Assembly: GCF_014190915.1 (NCBI RefSeq)
Contig: NZ_JACHVU010000003.1
Coordinates: 124,001 to 188,000 of the forward strand
DNA: 64,000 nucleotides
Source of the DNA: Mycolicibacterium iranicum
Lineage (GTDB): Bacteria > Actinomycetota > Actinomycetes > Mycobacteriales > Mycobacteriaceae
Direction of reading: 5' to 3'
In this document: positions 1 to 10,831 of the stretch, in pieces
Layout of the letters: every line of letters starts with the position of its first letter
Position numbering within the stretch: position 1 is the first letter of the stretch
Translations under genes and position numbers: made by a program
The notes under the pieces: generated by a model
Seen by the model: the letters and a program-made list of their open reading frames with translations, nothing else
Told to the model about the DNA's origin: nothing
Database searches by the model: none

Positions 1-585
1 CCCGGCGAACGCTACGAGCACGGCGACCGTCTGCGCTGCTACGTCGTGGGCGTCGCCCGCGGTGCGCGGGAGCCGGTCATCACGCTGTCGCGCACACACC
101 CGAACCTGGTGCGCAAGCTGTTCTCGCTGGAGGTCCCCGAGATCGCCGACGGCTCGGTCGAGATCGTCGCCGTGGCTCGGGAGGCCGGGCACCGCTCGAA
201 GATCGCGGTGACGTCGCGGGCCCCGGGCCTGAATGCCAAGGGCGCCTGCATCGGACCGATGGGGCAGCGGGTGCGCAACGTGATGAGCGAACTGTCCGGC
301 GAGAAGATCGACATCATCGACTACGACGAGGACCCGGCGCGCTTCGTCGCCAACGCGCTGTCCCCGGCCAAGGTGGTCTCGGTGACCGTCATCGACGAGG
401 CGGCCCGTGCGGCCCGGGTGATCGTCCCGGACTTCCAGCTGTCCCTCGCGATCGGCAAGGAAGGCCAGAACGCGCGGCTCGCCGCGCGGCTGACCGGATG
501 GCGGATCGACATCCGCAGCGACGACCACAAAGAGGGCGAGGAGAGTGCGCAGGGCCACTCCCGCGGCGCGGCCGGGGGGCGCTGA
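1..585 (+). CDS. nusA: Transcription factor NusA, C-terminal part (5' end outside window)
   Basis: NusA binds RNA polymerase and nascent RNA and modulates pausing, termination and antitermination. Only the last 194 residues are visible and the frame is open to the left edge. They hold the end of the S1 domain (about residues 1-35 of the visible part), then two KH RNA-binding domains. The second KH domain carries the loop motif [10 protein letters not shown] around visible residue 153. The protein ends with a short basic/acidic tail and lacks the extra C-terminal repeats of the E. coli protein, as is usual in Actinobacteria. It heads a nusA-ylxR-infB-rbfA cluster. Identity is secure; full length cannot be judged. 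Confidence 0.97.
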   Translation, partial: PGERYEHGDRLRCYVVGVARGAREPVITLSRTHPNLVRKLFSLEVPEIADGSVEIVAVAREAGHRSKIAVTSRAPGLNAKGACIGPMGQRVRNVMSELSGEKIDIIDYDEDPARFVANALSPAKVVSVTVIDEAARAARVIVPDFQLSLAIGKEGQNARLAARLTGWRIDIRSDDHKEGEESAQGHSRGAAGGR

Positions 586-641
586 GCGGGCCCTGCGGAT
601 CCCAATCAGCACCGGTTTTCCTTCCGGGACCGCCGTGACGG

Positions 642-647
642 TAGACT
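642..647 (+). promoter_or_regulatory. -10 box for leaderless ylxR transcript
   Basis: TAGACT matches the mycobacterial -10 pattern TANNNT. Its right end is 5 bases before the GTG at 653, so an RNA starting at the usual distance would begin at or next to the start codon. This supports 653 as the ylxR start and an internal promoter in the nusA-infB cluster. No convincing -35 is seen, which is common for such promoters. Confidence 0.5.
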
Positions 648-652
648 CAGCT

Positions 653-979
653 GTGATCCAGCGCGAGACCTCGGCTCGGATGCGAAAAAGCACCCCCACC
701 CCATCGGGCGGACCGGTGCGGACCTGCATCGGATGCCGGAGACGAGAGCTGGCCGTCGAACTGCTTCGGGTTGTCGCTGTCGACAAGGGGAACGGCTCTT
801 GGGCCGTCACCGTTGACGAGGCGCGAAGGCTTCCGGGGCGGGGTGCATGGCTGCATCCCGATCCAGGGTGTCTGCACGCGGCCGTTCGCCGGCGAGCGTT
901 CGGCCGAGCGTTGCGGATCACCGGTTCACCGGACATCACCGCGGTGTCAGAGCGTTTCCCGTCCCGGGAGACGCCTTAG
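653..979 (+). CDS. ylxR: YlxR family (DUF448) RNA-binding protein
   Basis: Small basic protein of the YlxR/DUF448 family, which is almost always encoded between nusA and infB. The fold is nucleic-acid binding; related proteins have been linked to RNase P modulation and transcription control, but the role in mycobacteria is not settled. The family signature is the stretch RTCIGCRRR near the N-terminus followed by GRGAWLHPDPGC, with the conserved cysteines visible. I chose GTG 653 (108 residues) because of the -10 box just upstream; ATG 680 (99 residues) is an equally possible start and gives the more usual family length. Confidence 0.88.
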   Translation: MIQRETSARMRKSTPTPSGGPVRTCIGCRRRELAVELLRVVAVDKGNGSWAVTVDEARRLPGRGAWLHPDPGCLHAAVRRRAFGRALRITGSPDITAVSERFPSRETP

Positions 980-1012
980 GCATCCGGGCAAGAGAACAGG
1001 TAAGCGAAGAAC

Positions 1013-1055
1013 ATGAGCACACCGTGAAGTCCCGATGACCATGCGTCATAGCTAA
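1013..1055 (+). other. Two mini-ORFs in the infB leader
   Basis: ATG 1013 opens a four-codon frame (M-S-T-P, stop at 1025) and ATG 1035 opens a six-codon frame (M-T-M-R-H-S, stop at 1053). Neither has a strong Shine-Dalgarno sequence. They sit in the 126-base gap between ylxR and infB. They could be chance or short upstream reading frames affecting infB translation. Nothing else recognisable lies in this gap except the hairpin at the infB ribosome binding site. Confidence 0.2.
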
Positions 1056-1086
1056 CCCGAGGCGCGGCGCCTACCACCGCTGTCGC

Positions 1087-1100
1087 CTCCTAGACAGGAG
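1087..1100 (+). promoter_or_regulatory. Hairpin containing the infB Shine-Dalgarno sequence
   Basis: CTCCT (1087-1091) is complementary to AGGAG (1096-1100) with a four-base loop AGAC. AGGAG is the ribosome binding site of infB, 5 bases before its GTG. Folding would hide the ribosome binding site, so infB translation may be gated. The stem is short, so its stability in RNA is an inference. Confidence 0.4.
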
Positions 1101-1105
1101 ATGTA

Positions 1106-3892
1106 GTGGCAGGTAAAGCCCGCGTGCACGAGTTGGCGAAGGAACTCGGTGTCACAAGCAAGGAAGTACTCGCCCGCCTGGGCGAGCAAGGTGAGTTCGT
1201 CAAGTCCGCCTCGTCGACGGTGGAGGCCCCGGTGGCCCGCCGTCTGCGCGAGTCATTCGGCGGCAACAAGACCGACAAGGTGAAGCCGGGCGGCGGCGCG
1301 TCCAACGGGGCCGCCGCGAAACCGTCCGCACCCGAGAAGCGTCCCGGCCCCAGGCCCGGACCCCCCGCGCCCAAGCCGTCCGCGCCTGCGGCGGCCGAGC
1401 CCGCGGCCCCCGTCGCCCCGCCGACGCCCGCCCCGGCAGCCCCCGCACCTGCGCCGGCAGCCCCCGCACCCGCAGCGTCCGCGGCCCCGCCCGCTCAGGC
1501 GGAGCCGTCCGCACGGCCCACGCCCGGTCCGCGCCCGGGCCCCGGCGGCCCGCGCCCCGGTGCACCCAAGCCGGCCGCGCGTACCCCCCGCGTCGGCAAC
1601 AACCCGTTCTCCTCACAGCAGCCGGTCGAGCGTCCGGCACCGAGGCCCCAGAGCCCGGGTGGCCCCCGCCCGGGTCCCGGCGCCGGTGGTCCCCGCCCAG
1701 GTGGCGGACCCCGTCCCGGTGCGTCGCCGGGCAACATGCCCCCGCGCCCCGGTGGCGGTCCCCGTCCCGGCGGCGGTCCCCGTCCCGGCGGTGGTCCCCG
1801 TCCCGGTGGTGGCCCCAGGCCGGCGCCCGGTGGCGCGGGTCGTCCCGGCGGTGGCGGCGGCGGTAACTACCGCGGCGGTGCCGGCGGTGGCGGAGGTGCC
1901 GGTGGCGCAGCTGCCGGAGGTTTCCGCGGTCGTCCCGGCGGTGGCGGCGGTGGCCGTCCCGGTCAGCGCGGCGGCGCGGCCGGCGCGTTCGGTCGTCCCG
2001 GTGGCGCTCCGAAGCGTGGTCGCAAGTCGAAGCGCGCGAAAAGGGCCGAATACGAGAACATGCAGGCCCCGGTCGTCGGTGGCGTGCGGCTTCCGCACGG
2101 CAATGGCGAGACCATCCGGCTGGCCCGTGGCGCATCGCTGAGCGATTTCGCCGACAAGATCAACGCCAACCCGGCTTCGCTGGTGCAGGCGCTGTTCAAC
2201 CTCGGCGAGATGGTCACAGCCACCCAGTCGGTGGGCGATGAGACGCTCGAGCTGCTCGGCAGCGAGATGAACTACGTCGTGCAGGTCGTGTCCCCGGAGG
2301 ACGAGGACCGCGAGCTGCTGCAGTCGTTCGACCTGTCCTACGGCGAAGACGAGGGCGGCGAGGACGACCTCGAGTTCCGTCCGCCGGTGGTTACCGTCAT
2401 GGGTCACGTCGACCACGGCAAGACCCGACTGCTCGACACGATCCGTAACGCCACCGTGCGCGAGGGCGAGGCCGGCGGCATCACCCAGCACATCGGCGCC
2501 TACCAGGTGGCCGTCGACCTCGACGGCAACGAGCGGCCCATCACCTTCATCGACACCCCCGGTCACGAGGCGTTCACCGCCATGCGTGCCCGCGGTGCGA
2601 AGGCCACGGACATCGCGATCCTGGTCGTCGCCGCCGACGACGGTGTCATGCCGCAGACGGTGGAAGCCGTCAACCACGCCCAGGCGGCCGACGTGCCGAT
2701 CGTGGTGGCGGTCAACAAGATCGACAAGGAAGGTGCCGACCCGGCCAAGATCCGCGGTCAGCTCACCGAATACGGGCTGGTCCCCGAGGAGTACGGCGGC
2801 GACACGATGTTCGTCGACATCTCGGCCAAGGCCGGCACCAACATCGAGGCGTTGCTCGAAGCGGTCATCCTGACCGCGGATGCTTCGCTGGACCTGCGGG
2901 CCAACCCCGACATGGAGGCCCAGGGTGTGGCCATCGAGGCGCACCTGGACCGCGGTCGTGGCCCGGTGGCCACCGTGCTCATCCAGCGCGGAACGCTGCG
3001 CGTCGGCGACTCGGTGGTGGCCGGCGACGCCTACGGTCGCGTGCGCCGCATGGTCGACGAGCACGGCGAGGACGTCGAGGCGGCCCTGCCGTCACGCCCG
3101 GTGCAGGTCATCGGCTTCACGTCGGTGCCCGGTGCCGGTGACAACTTCCTCGTCGTCGACGAAGACCGCATCGCCCGCCAGATCGCCGACCGCCGCAGCG
3201 CGCGCAAGCGCAACGCGATGGCGGCCCGCACCCGTAAGCGGATCAGCCTGGAAGATCTGGATTCGGCGCTGAAGGAAACCAGCCAGCTGAACCTGATCCT
3301 CAAGGGCGACAACTCCGGCACGGTCGAGGCCCTGGAGGAAGCGCTGCTCGGGATCCAGGTCGACGACGAGGTCGAGCTGCGCGTCATCGACCGCGGCGTC
3401 GGTGGCGTCACCGAGACCAACGTCAACCTGGCGTCGGCGTCGGACGCGATCATCATCGGCTTCAACGTCCGCGCCGAGGGCAAGGCGACGGAGCTGGCCA
3501 ACCGCGAAGGTGTGGAGATCCGGTACTACTCGGTGATCTACCAGGCCATCGACGAGATCGAGAGCGCGCTCAAGGGCATGCTCAAGCCGATCTACGAGGA
3601 GAAGGAGCTCGGCCGGGCCGAGATCCGCGCGATCTTCCGGTCGTCGAAGGTCGGCAACATCGCCGGCTGCCTCGTCACGTCGGGCATCATGCGCCGCAAC
3701 GCCAAGGCCCGTCTGCTCCGCGACAACGTCGTGGTCGCCGAGACCGTCACCATCTCGTCGCTCCGGCGTGAGAAGGACGACGTCACCGAGGTCCGCGACG
3801 GCTACGAGTGCGGTCTGACGCTGACGTACTCCGACATCAAGGAAGGCGATGTCATCGAGACGTACGAGCTGGTCGAGAAAGAGCGTGTGTAG
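1106..3892 (+). CDS. infB: Translation initiation factor IF-2
   Basis: GTPase that brings fMet-tRNA to the 30S subunit and promotes subunit joining. The GTG start has an AGGAG ribosome binding site. Order of parts in 928 residues: an IF2-N domain at residues 1-50 ([12 protein letters not shown]), a low-complexity Pro/Gly/Ala linker at about 60-305, a second IF2-N region, then the G domain with GHVDHGKT (about 433), DTPGHEAF (about 484) and NKID (about 538), followed by the beta-barrel and C-terminal tRNA-binding domains. The linker holds tandem GGGPRP repeats encoded at 1745-1816. It is followed closely by rbfA. Length fits mycobacterial IF-2. Confidence 0.98.
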   Translation: MAGKARVHELAKELGVTSKEVLARLGEQGEFVKSASSTVEAPVARRLRESFGGNKTDKVKPGGGASNGAAAKPSAPEKRPGPRPGPPAPKPSAPAAAEPAAPVAPPTPAPAAPAPAPAAPAPAASAAPPAQAEPSARPTPGPRPGPGGPRPGAPKPAARTPRVGNNPFSSQQPVERPAPRPQSPGGPRPGPGAGGPRPGGGPRPGASPGNMPPRPGGGPRPGGGPRPGGGPRPGGGPRPAPGGAGRPGGGGGGNYRGGAGGGGGAGGAAAGGFRGRPGGGGGGRPGQRGGAAGAFGRPGGAPKRGRKSKRAKRAEYENMQAPVVGGVRLPHGNGETIRLARGASLSDFADKINANPASLVQALFNLGEMVTATQSVGDETLELLGSEMNYVVQVVSPEDEDRELLQSFDLSYGEDEGGEDDLEFRPPVVTVMGHVDHGKTRLLDTIRNATVREGEAGGITQHIGAYQVAVDLDGNERPITFIDTPGHEAFTAMRARGAKATDIAILVVAADDGVMPQTVEAVNHAQAADVPIVVAVNKIDKEGADPAKIRGQLTEYGLVPEEYGGDTMFVDISAKAGTNIEALLEAVILTADASLDLRANPDMEAQGVAIEAHLDRGRGPVATVLIQRGTLRVGDSVVAGDAYGRVRRMVDEHGEDVEAALPSRPVQVIGFTSVPGAGDNFLVVDEDRIARQIADRRSARKRNAMAARTRKRISLEDLDSALKETSQLNLILKGDNSGTVEALEEALLGIQVDDEVELRVIDRGVGGVTETNVNLASASDAIIIGFNVRAEGKATELANREGVEIRYYSVIYQAIDEIESALKGMLKPIYEEKELGRAEIRAIFRSSKVGNIAGCLVTSGIMRRNAKARLLRDNVVVAETVTISSLRREKDDVTEVRDGYECGLTLTYSDIKEGDVIETYELVEKERV
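1745..1816 (+). repeat. Four 18-bp tandem repeats inside infB
   Basis: Four back-to-back 18-base units read as R-P-G-G-G-P in frame, starting at 1745, 1763, 1781 and 1799. Unit differences are nearly all silent third-base changes (ggc/ggt). They belong to a longer Gly/Pro/Arg-rich linker that continues with Gly-rich segments to about 2010. Such linkers vary in length between species; copy number may vary between strains. Confidence 0.85.
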
Positions 3893-3929
3893 GCCATGAG
3901 CGCCTGCGCAACGAGCGAATCGCCCGAAC

Positions 3930-6733
<2,804 letters not shown>

Positions 6734-6742
6734 CGTGATCGT

Positions 6743-7363
6743 TCACTCGGGTGTGCGGGCGGTGACCGCCCAGACGTCCCGGCGGCCGGCATGTCCGGTG
6801 CCGACCGCGACGTCGGCGAAACCTGCGCGACGGCAGAGCGCGGCAAAGGCTTCGGCCTGCTCCGCCGTCCAGCCGTGACTGGCGACCCCGTTGGCGCCCG
6901 GCTCCGTCCGGCGCTCGACGGCCAGTAGCCGGCCACCGGGCCTGAGCACCCGGTGCGCCTCGCGGAGACCGGCGTCGACGTCGCGCCAGTGGTGCACCGT
7001 GGCCAGCGCCCACACGAGAGTCGCGGAGTCCTCGGCGACGGGCAGTGACTCCGCGGTGCCCTCGCGCCACGAGATCGCGGCGTTCCGGCGGGTGGCCAGA
7101 CGGGCGAGGCGCAGCATCGAGGCGGACGGGTCGACTCCGGTGACCGCCGCCCGTCGGTGCGCGGCCGCACGAGCGGCAGTGCCGGGCCCGCAACCGATGT
7201 CGACGACGTGGTCGTCGTGGCCGACGCGCATCAGGTCGGCGGCGAATGCGGCAGAGGCACGACCCGTCAGCAGAAAGATCAGCGCGAACACGGCGCCCGT
7301 GACACCCGAGAACCCGGGGTGATCCGCGTGGTGGTTGACGGCGAGCGGGGAGGTTTCACTCAT
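6743..7363 (-). CDS. Class I SAM-dependent methyltransferase
   Basis: 206-residue small-molecule methyltransferase of the UbiE/methyltransferase-11 type. SAM-binding motif I is VVDIGCGPG at about residue 53, the acidic end of strand 2 is GVDPSASML, and post-motif III reads LRPGGRLLAVE. Substrate unknown. It is convergent with dinF and divergent from the MerR gene, with only 46 bases between the two start codons and a palindrome in that gap. Control by that regulator is therefore likely. Confidence 0.8.
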   Translation of the reverse strand: MSETSPLAVNHHADHPGFSGVTGAVFALIFLLTGRASAAFAADLMRVGHDDHVVDIGCGPGTAARAAAHRRAAVTGVDPSASMLRLARLATRRNAAISWREGTAESLPVAEDSATLVWALATVHHWRDVDAGLREAHRVLRPGGRLLAVERRTEPGANGVASHGWTAEQAEAFAALCRRAGFADVAVGTGHAGRRDVWAVTARTPE

Positions 7364-7380
7364 GACGACGACCTTGCCGG

Positions 7381-7396
7381 TTCAAGCCCGGTTGAA
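7381..7396. promoter_or_regulatory. Candidate MerR operator between divergent genes
   Basis: Perfect inverted repeat TTCAA-N6-TTGAA in the 46-base gap between the methyltransferase and merR start codons. A palindrome at this position is where a MerR dimer would bind to control both genes. This is a positional inference; no binding data. Confidence 0.45.
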
Positions 7397-7409
7397 GTCA
7401 AATGGCCTC

Positions 7410-7835
7410 ATGGACCAGATATCCATCGGCGAGGCCGCGTCCCGGCTGCAGATGTCGGCGTCGGCGTTGCGCTACTACGACGAGCGGGGGCTGGTACACC
7501 CGGCCTCGCGACGCTCCGGGAGGCGCATGTACGGCCGGGAAGAGTTGCGCCGGTTGGCTTTTCTCAAGATTGTGCACCGGTTGGGCGTCCCGCTGGACAC
7601 CGCGGCGGCGGTGCTCGGGGCCCCGGGCGAGCAGTGGCGGGACTGCGTGCGGGAGCAGATCGCCGAGCTCGACACGGTGATCGCCCAGGCGAGGGCGGCC
7701 CAGCAGTTCCTGGGGCATGCGATGAACTGCCCGGCCGACGACCCGACTAGGGACTGCCCGGTGATGACGGAGGCCCTCGACCGGCTCGTGGACGGGCTGA
7801 CGGTCGACGAGCTCGGCGCCGAGCAGATGCGCTGA
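7410..7835 (+). CDS. MerR family transcriptional regulator with C-terminal cysteines
   Basis: 141-residue MerR-type activator. The N-terminal winged helix-turn-helix has IGEAASRLQMSASALRYYDERGL, followed by the dimerisation helix. The C-terminal part contains NCPADDPTRDCPV, a two-cysteine cluster resembling the ligand or redox sites of metal- and SoxR-type MerR proteins, though the SoxR CxxCxC spacing is not present. ATG 7410 is chosen because it starts directly before the HTH; upstream in-frame starts would overlap the divergent gene. Likely controls itself and the methyltransferase. Inducer unknown. Confidence 0.82.
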   Translation: MDQISIGEAASRLQMSASALRYYDERGLVHPASRRSGRRMYGREELRRLAFLKIVHRLGVPLDTAAAVLGAPGEQWRDCVREQIAELDTVIAQARAAQQFLGHAMNCPADDPTRDCPVMTEALDRLVDGLTVDELGAEQMR

Positions 7836-7905
7836 CTGCAGCGAGCGCGCGTCTCTGCACAGGACACTCCGATGAAGTGTGTGCAGACACGCGCGCTCGC
7901 GGTGC
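7836..7905. terminator. Large inverted repeat between convergent genes
   Basis: The left arm (7841-7861) and right arm (7880-7900) pair at 20 of 21 positions, starting GCGAGCGCGCGT on the left and ending GCGCGCTCGC on the right, around an 18-base loop. It sits between merR (+) and the ABC transporter (-), the place for a bidirectional terminator. Its length and near-perfect symmetry also fit a dispersed palindromic (REP-like) element. No T-run follows. Confidence 0.6.
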
Positions 7906-7921
7906 TGGTGGGGGAGGGAGG

Positions 7922-8749
7922 TCAGTCGGCGGAGGTCGTGCTCCCCAGCAGATCGCGCACCCGGTTGGCCACCCGGATGAACTCCGGACGTTCCATCGTC
8001 TCGGCGTACTCGCGCTCGGCGGGCAGCTCGACGTCGAGGGTCTCGATGATGCGTCCCGGCCGGGGGCTCATCACGACCACGCGGTTGGCCAGATACACCG
8101 CCTCGGCGACCGAGTGCGTCACCAGCACCACCGTCGTGCCGGTCTCACGCCAGATCCGGTGCAGTTCGACGTTCATCTTCTCGCGGGTCAGCGCGTCGAG
8201 GGCGCCGAAGGGCTCGTCCATGAGCAGGACGCGTGGCTGGTGCAGCAGCGCCCGGCACAGCGAAACACGTTGCTGCATACCGCCGGAGAGCTCATGGGGC
8301 AGCGCGTTCTCGAAGCCGGTCAGACCGGTCATCTCGATCAGCTGATCGCAGCGCTGCTGCGCGGCCTGCCGGGGCATGCCCCGCATCTCGGCCTGCAGCA
8401 GGATGTTCTTGCGCACCGAGCGCCATTCCAGCAGGGCGGCCCGCTGGAACACGTACCCGATGTCGCGTTGCGGTCCCCGGACCTCCCTGCCTCGCAGCAT
8501 GACGTTCCCCGACGTGGCGTCGGTCAGGCCTGCGACGACCTTGAGCAGGGTCGACTTCCCGCACCCCGACGGCCCGGCGATGGAGACGAACTCGCCGTCG
8601 GCGACCTGCAGGTCCACGTCGTTGAGGGCGGTGACGGTCGCGCGCTTGGAGGAGAACCGCACGCTGAGGCTCTCGATCGTGATTGCCGCGGAGTCCACGG
8701 ACGTCATGGATGTTCCCGGGGGTGTGATGGTGGCAGTGGTCATGTCCAT
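7922..8749 (-). CDS. ABC transporter ATPase, nitrate/sulfonate/taurine (SsuB/TauB) family
   Basis: 275-residue ATP-hydrolysing subunit of the importer encoded by this and the next two genes. Walker A is GPSGCGKST (about residue 59), the Q-loop lies in YVFQRAALLEW, the signature is LSGGMQQR, Walker B is VLLMDEPFGAL and the switch histidine is in VTHSVAEA. The family serves NMT1/SsuA-type binding proteins. ATG 8749 is six bases downstream of the binding-protein stop, so the three genes form one operon. ATG 8707 is an alternative start nearer the conserved region. Confidence 0.92.
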   Translation of the reverse strand: MDMTTATITPPGTSMTSVDSAAITIESLSVRFSSKRATVTALNDVDLQVADGEFVSIAGPSGCGKSTLLKVVAGLTDATSGNVMLRGREVRGPQRDIGYVFQRAALLEWRSVRKNILLQAEMRGMPRQAAQQRCDQLIEMTGLTGFENALPHELSGGMQQRVSLCRALLHQPRVLLMDEPFGALDALTREKMNVELHRIWRETGTTVVLVTHSVAEAVYLANRVVVMSPRPGRIIETLDVELPAEREYAETMERPEFIRVANRVRDLLGSTTSAD

Positions 8750-8755
8750 GGTCTC

Positions 8756-9790
8756 CTACTGCTGACCTTCGGGCGCGAAGGACGAATCCCAGTACGCGGC
8801 AGGCTCTTTGGCCGACCGCAGCAGCCCGGCCTCGTTGAGCGTGGCGATGGTGGTCTTCCAGTCCTGCTCGGCGTTGGTGCCGGGAACCTGCTCGGCGGTG
8901 GCCGGTGTCGACAGCAGCGGGATGGTCTGCTGCCACTGCTGCAGCAGCACTTCGCGCGGAGGCATCTGCGGATCCTTGCCGGCCATCGCGTCCACGGCGG
9001 CCTCGGGATTCTCGGCGGCCGCGGCGTACGCCTCGCTGGTGGCGTCGACCATCGACTGCACGAGTTCGGCGTTGTCACTGATGGTGGAGTTCTTGGCGAT
9101 CAGGCCGTTGCTGTAGAAGTTCAGGCCCGCATCGGAGTAGCGCAGGTAGCGCACCTCCCGGCCACTCTTGTTGGCGATGGTCGGGCCCTGGTCGTGCGCG
9201 AAACCGATGAGGCCGTCCACCCGCCCGGACAGCATCGCGGCCATCTTCCCCGCGGCATCGAGGCTCTGCTGGGTGACCTGGCCCTCGGGCACCCCGACCT
9301 TGTCCAGGAAGATCGGGAAGGTGGTGGTCGGGGCGTCACCGGCCGACACCGCGATGGTCCGGCCCGCGAGGTCCTGCGGGGTGTCGATGCCCGAGTCGGC
9401 GAACACCTGCACCGCTGACGGGGTGGTCTGCAGGAACACTCCCGCGCTCTTGACGTCGACACCCTTGTCGATGTTGCTCAGCACTGCGGGGGTGTCGGCC
9501 CAGCCGAAGTCGGCCTGGCCGGATCCGACGGCCTGGACGGTCTTGGTGGAGCCCTGGCCGGCGTCGATGGTGAGGTCGATGCCGTGCTTGGCGAAGATGC
9601 CCTCCTGCACGCCGTAGTAGAACGGGGCGTGCTCGCCGTAGGGGTACCAGTTGAGCATCAGCGTGGCCGGTGCCGTGGAACCCTCGGCGGCCGGGGTGTT
9701 CTCGGAACCGCTTCCGCCGCAGGCGGACAGCGTGAGCAGGGCAGCGGTGGCGGCGGCCGCGACGGTGGCGCGGCGTCGGGTGAACATCAT
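8756..9790 (-). CDS. NMT1/THI5-like substrate-binding lipoprotein
   Basis: 344-residue extracellular solute-binding protein. The N-terminus is a lipoprotein signal with basic residues, a hydrophobic stretch and lipobox LSAC (Cys 24). The mature part begins with LMLNWYPYGEHAPFYYGVQE, characteristic of the NMT1 fold, which binds pyrimidine precursors of thiamine, riboflavin, sulfonates or aromatic acids. The exact ligand cannot be read from sequence. Notably this is not a sugar-type binding protein, although the linked catabolic operon looks sugar- or polyol-like. Middle gene of the importer operon. Confidence 0.88.
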   Translation of the reverse strand: MMFTRRRATVAAAATAALLTLSACGGSGSENTPAAEGSTAPATLMLNWYPYGEHAPFYYGVQEGIFAKHGIDLTIDAGQGSTKTVQAVGSGQADFGWADTPAVLSNIDKGVDVKSAGVFLQTTPSAVQVFADSGIDTPQDLAGRTIAVSAGDAPTTTFPIFLDKVGVPEGQVTQQSLDAAGKMAAMLSGRVDGLIGFAHDQGPTIANKSGREVRYLRYSDAGLNFYSNGLIAKNSTISDNAELVQSMVDATSEAYAAAAENPEAAVDAMAGKDPQMPPREVLLQQWQQTIPLLSTPATAEQVPGTNAEQDWKTTIATLNEAGLLRSAKEPAAYWDSSFAPEGQQ

Positions 9791-9817
9791 TGTTTGTCCT
9801 TTGCGGGTCGGTGGGGG

Positions 9818-10699
9818 TCAGGCGGCGGTGCTGGCGGAATTGGAGGTGCGGCGCGACGAATGCCACGGGATGAGCAGCTTCTCGGCGATCTCGATGATCG
9901 CGAAGAGCACAATGCCCAGCAGCGACATGATGATGAGTGCCGCGAACAGCATTGCGGTGTCGACGTTTCCGTTGGCCTGAAGGATCACGTAGCCGAGACC
10001 TTCGTTGGCGCCGACGAACTCACCGACCACGGCGCCGGTGACGGCCAGGGTGGCGGCGACCTTCAGGCCCGACATCAGCTGCGGCAGCGACGCGGGGAAG
10101 CGGATCTTCATGAACGTCTTGAACCGGCTCGCGCCCATCGTCGAGGTCAGCTCCAGGATCTCGGGATCGACCGAACGCAGGCCGGCCAGCCCGGAGATGA
10201 CGATGGGGAAGAAGGCCATCAGCACGGCCACCAGGATCTTCGGCGACGGTCCGAACCCGAGCCACACGACGAACAGCGGCGCGATCGCGATCTTCGGGAT
10301 CACCTGGGCGAACAGGATCAACGGGTACACCGTCTTCTCCAGGCTGGACGAGTACATCATCGCCACGGCGACGAACACCCCGAAGACCGCGGCGATGACG
10401 AAGCCGACCACCGTCTCCCAGGTGGTCACCCAGGTGTGCTGGGCCAGGTAGGCCGCGTTCTCCTGCGCTGTCAGCCAGGTGTCTGCGGGCGAGGGCAGGA
10501 TGTAGGGCGCGACGAGCTCGGCGGCGGTCACCGCCCACCAGGCTGCGAGCAGCACGATGACCAGCGCCACCGGGCGCCACAACGCCGCGGCCGTGCGGCG
10601 TGGAGAGAAGGACGGACGCCACGAGCGTCGCGTGCCGCTGGAGTCCGGAGGGGGCGCCGACGAGGAGGGGCGCACGCCGGCCGATGCGGTTACCGCCAT
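9818..10699 (-). CDS. ABC transporter permease, SsuC/TauC family
   Basis: 293-residue inner-membrane permease with six or so transmembrane segments after a hydrophilic N-terminal extension of about 45 residues. The EAA-type loop for contact with the ATPase is visible around TMGASRFKTFMKIRFPASLP. It is the first gene of the operon permease - binding protein - ATPase. Its promoter (10770-10799) and the LacI-type operator (10744-10757) lie just upstream, so import should be induced together with the dehydrogenase operon at 12090. Confidence 0.9.
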   Translation of the reverse strand: MAVTASAGVRPSSSAPPPDSSGTRRSWRPSFSPRRTAAALWRPVALVIVLLAAWWAVTAAELVAPYILPSPADTWLTAQENAAYLAQHTWVTTWETVVGFVIAAVFGVFVAVAMMYSSSLEKTVYPLILFAQVIPKIAIAPLFVVWLGFGPSPKILVAVLMAFFPIVISGLAGLRSVDPEILELTSTMGASRFKTFMKIRFPASLPQLMSGLKVAATLAVTGAVVGEFVGANEGLGYVILQANGNVDTAMLFAALIIMSLLGIVLFAIIEIAEKLLIPWHSSRRTSNSASTAA

Positions 10700-10743
10700 G
10701 GAGTTTCCTAATGGTCGCAGGGGCTCGGGTGTGACACCCGATG

Positions 10744-10757
10744 GGAATGCGCTTTCC
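10744..10757. promoter_or_regulatory. LacI-type operator of the ABC operon
   Basis: GGAATGCGCTTTCC, which read on the other strand is GGAAAGCGCATTCC, identical to the site at 11959-11972. It is a near-perfect palindrome GGAAWGCGCWTTCC centred on the GC that LacI-family proteins recognise. It lies just downstream of the predicted start of transcription (about 10763) for the permease operon, a repressing position. Confidence 0.75.
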
Positions 10758-10769
10758 GAAGCGATTCCG

Positions 10770-10799
10770 ACCCTAACGTGACCCAGCGCACACTGTCAA
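10770..10799 (-). promoter_or_regulatory. SigA-type promoter of the ABC operon
   Basis: Reading the minus strand: -35 TTGACA (10799-10794), 18-base spacer, -10 TAGGGT (10775-10770). The -35 is a perfect consensus. The predicted transcription start near 10763 gives a leader of about 60 bases containing the operator. Confidence 0.65.
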
Positions 10800-10831
10800 C
10801 GAACTCACAGACTCCGATGTCCCCGCGCAGG

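Noticed and set aside
1613..3064. 483-codon minus-strand open frame opposite infB
   Set aside because: Shadow of the infB coding strand; no motifs and composition rich in Arg/His/Gly/Thr.
7877..9418. 513-codon plus-strand open frame opposite the ABC ATPase and binding protein
   Set aside because: The minus strand encodes clear Walker motifs and a lipoprotein; the plus frame has the His/Gly/Arg-rich composition typical of antisense shadows.
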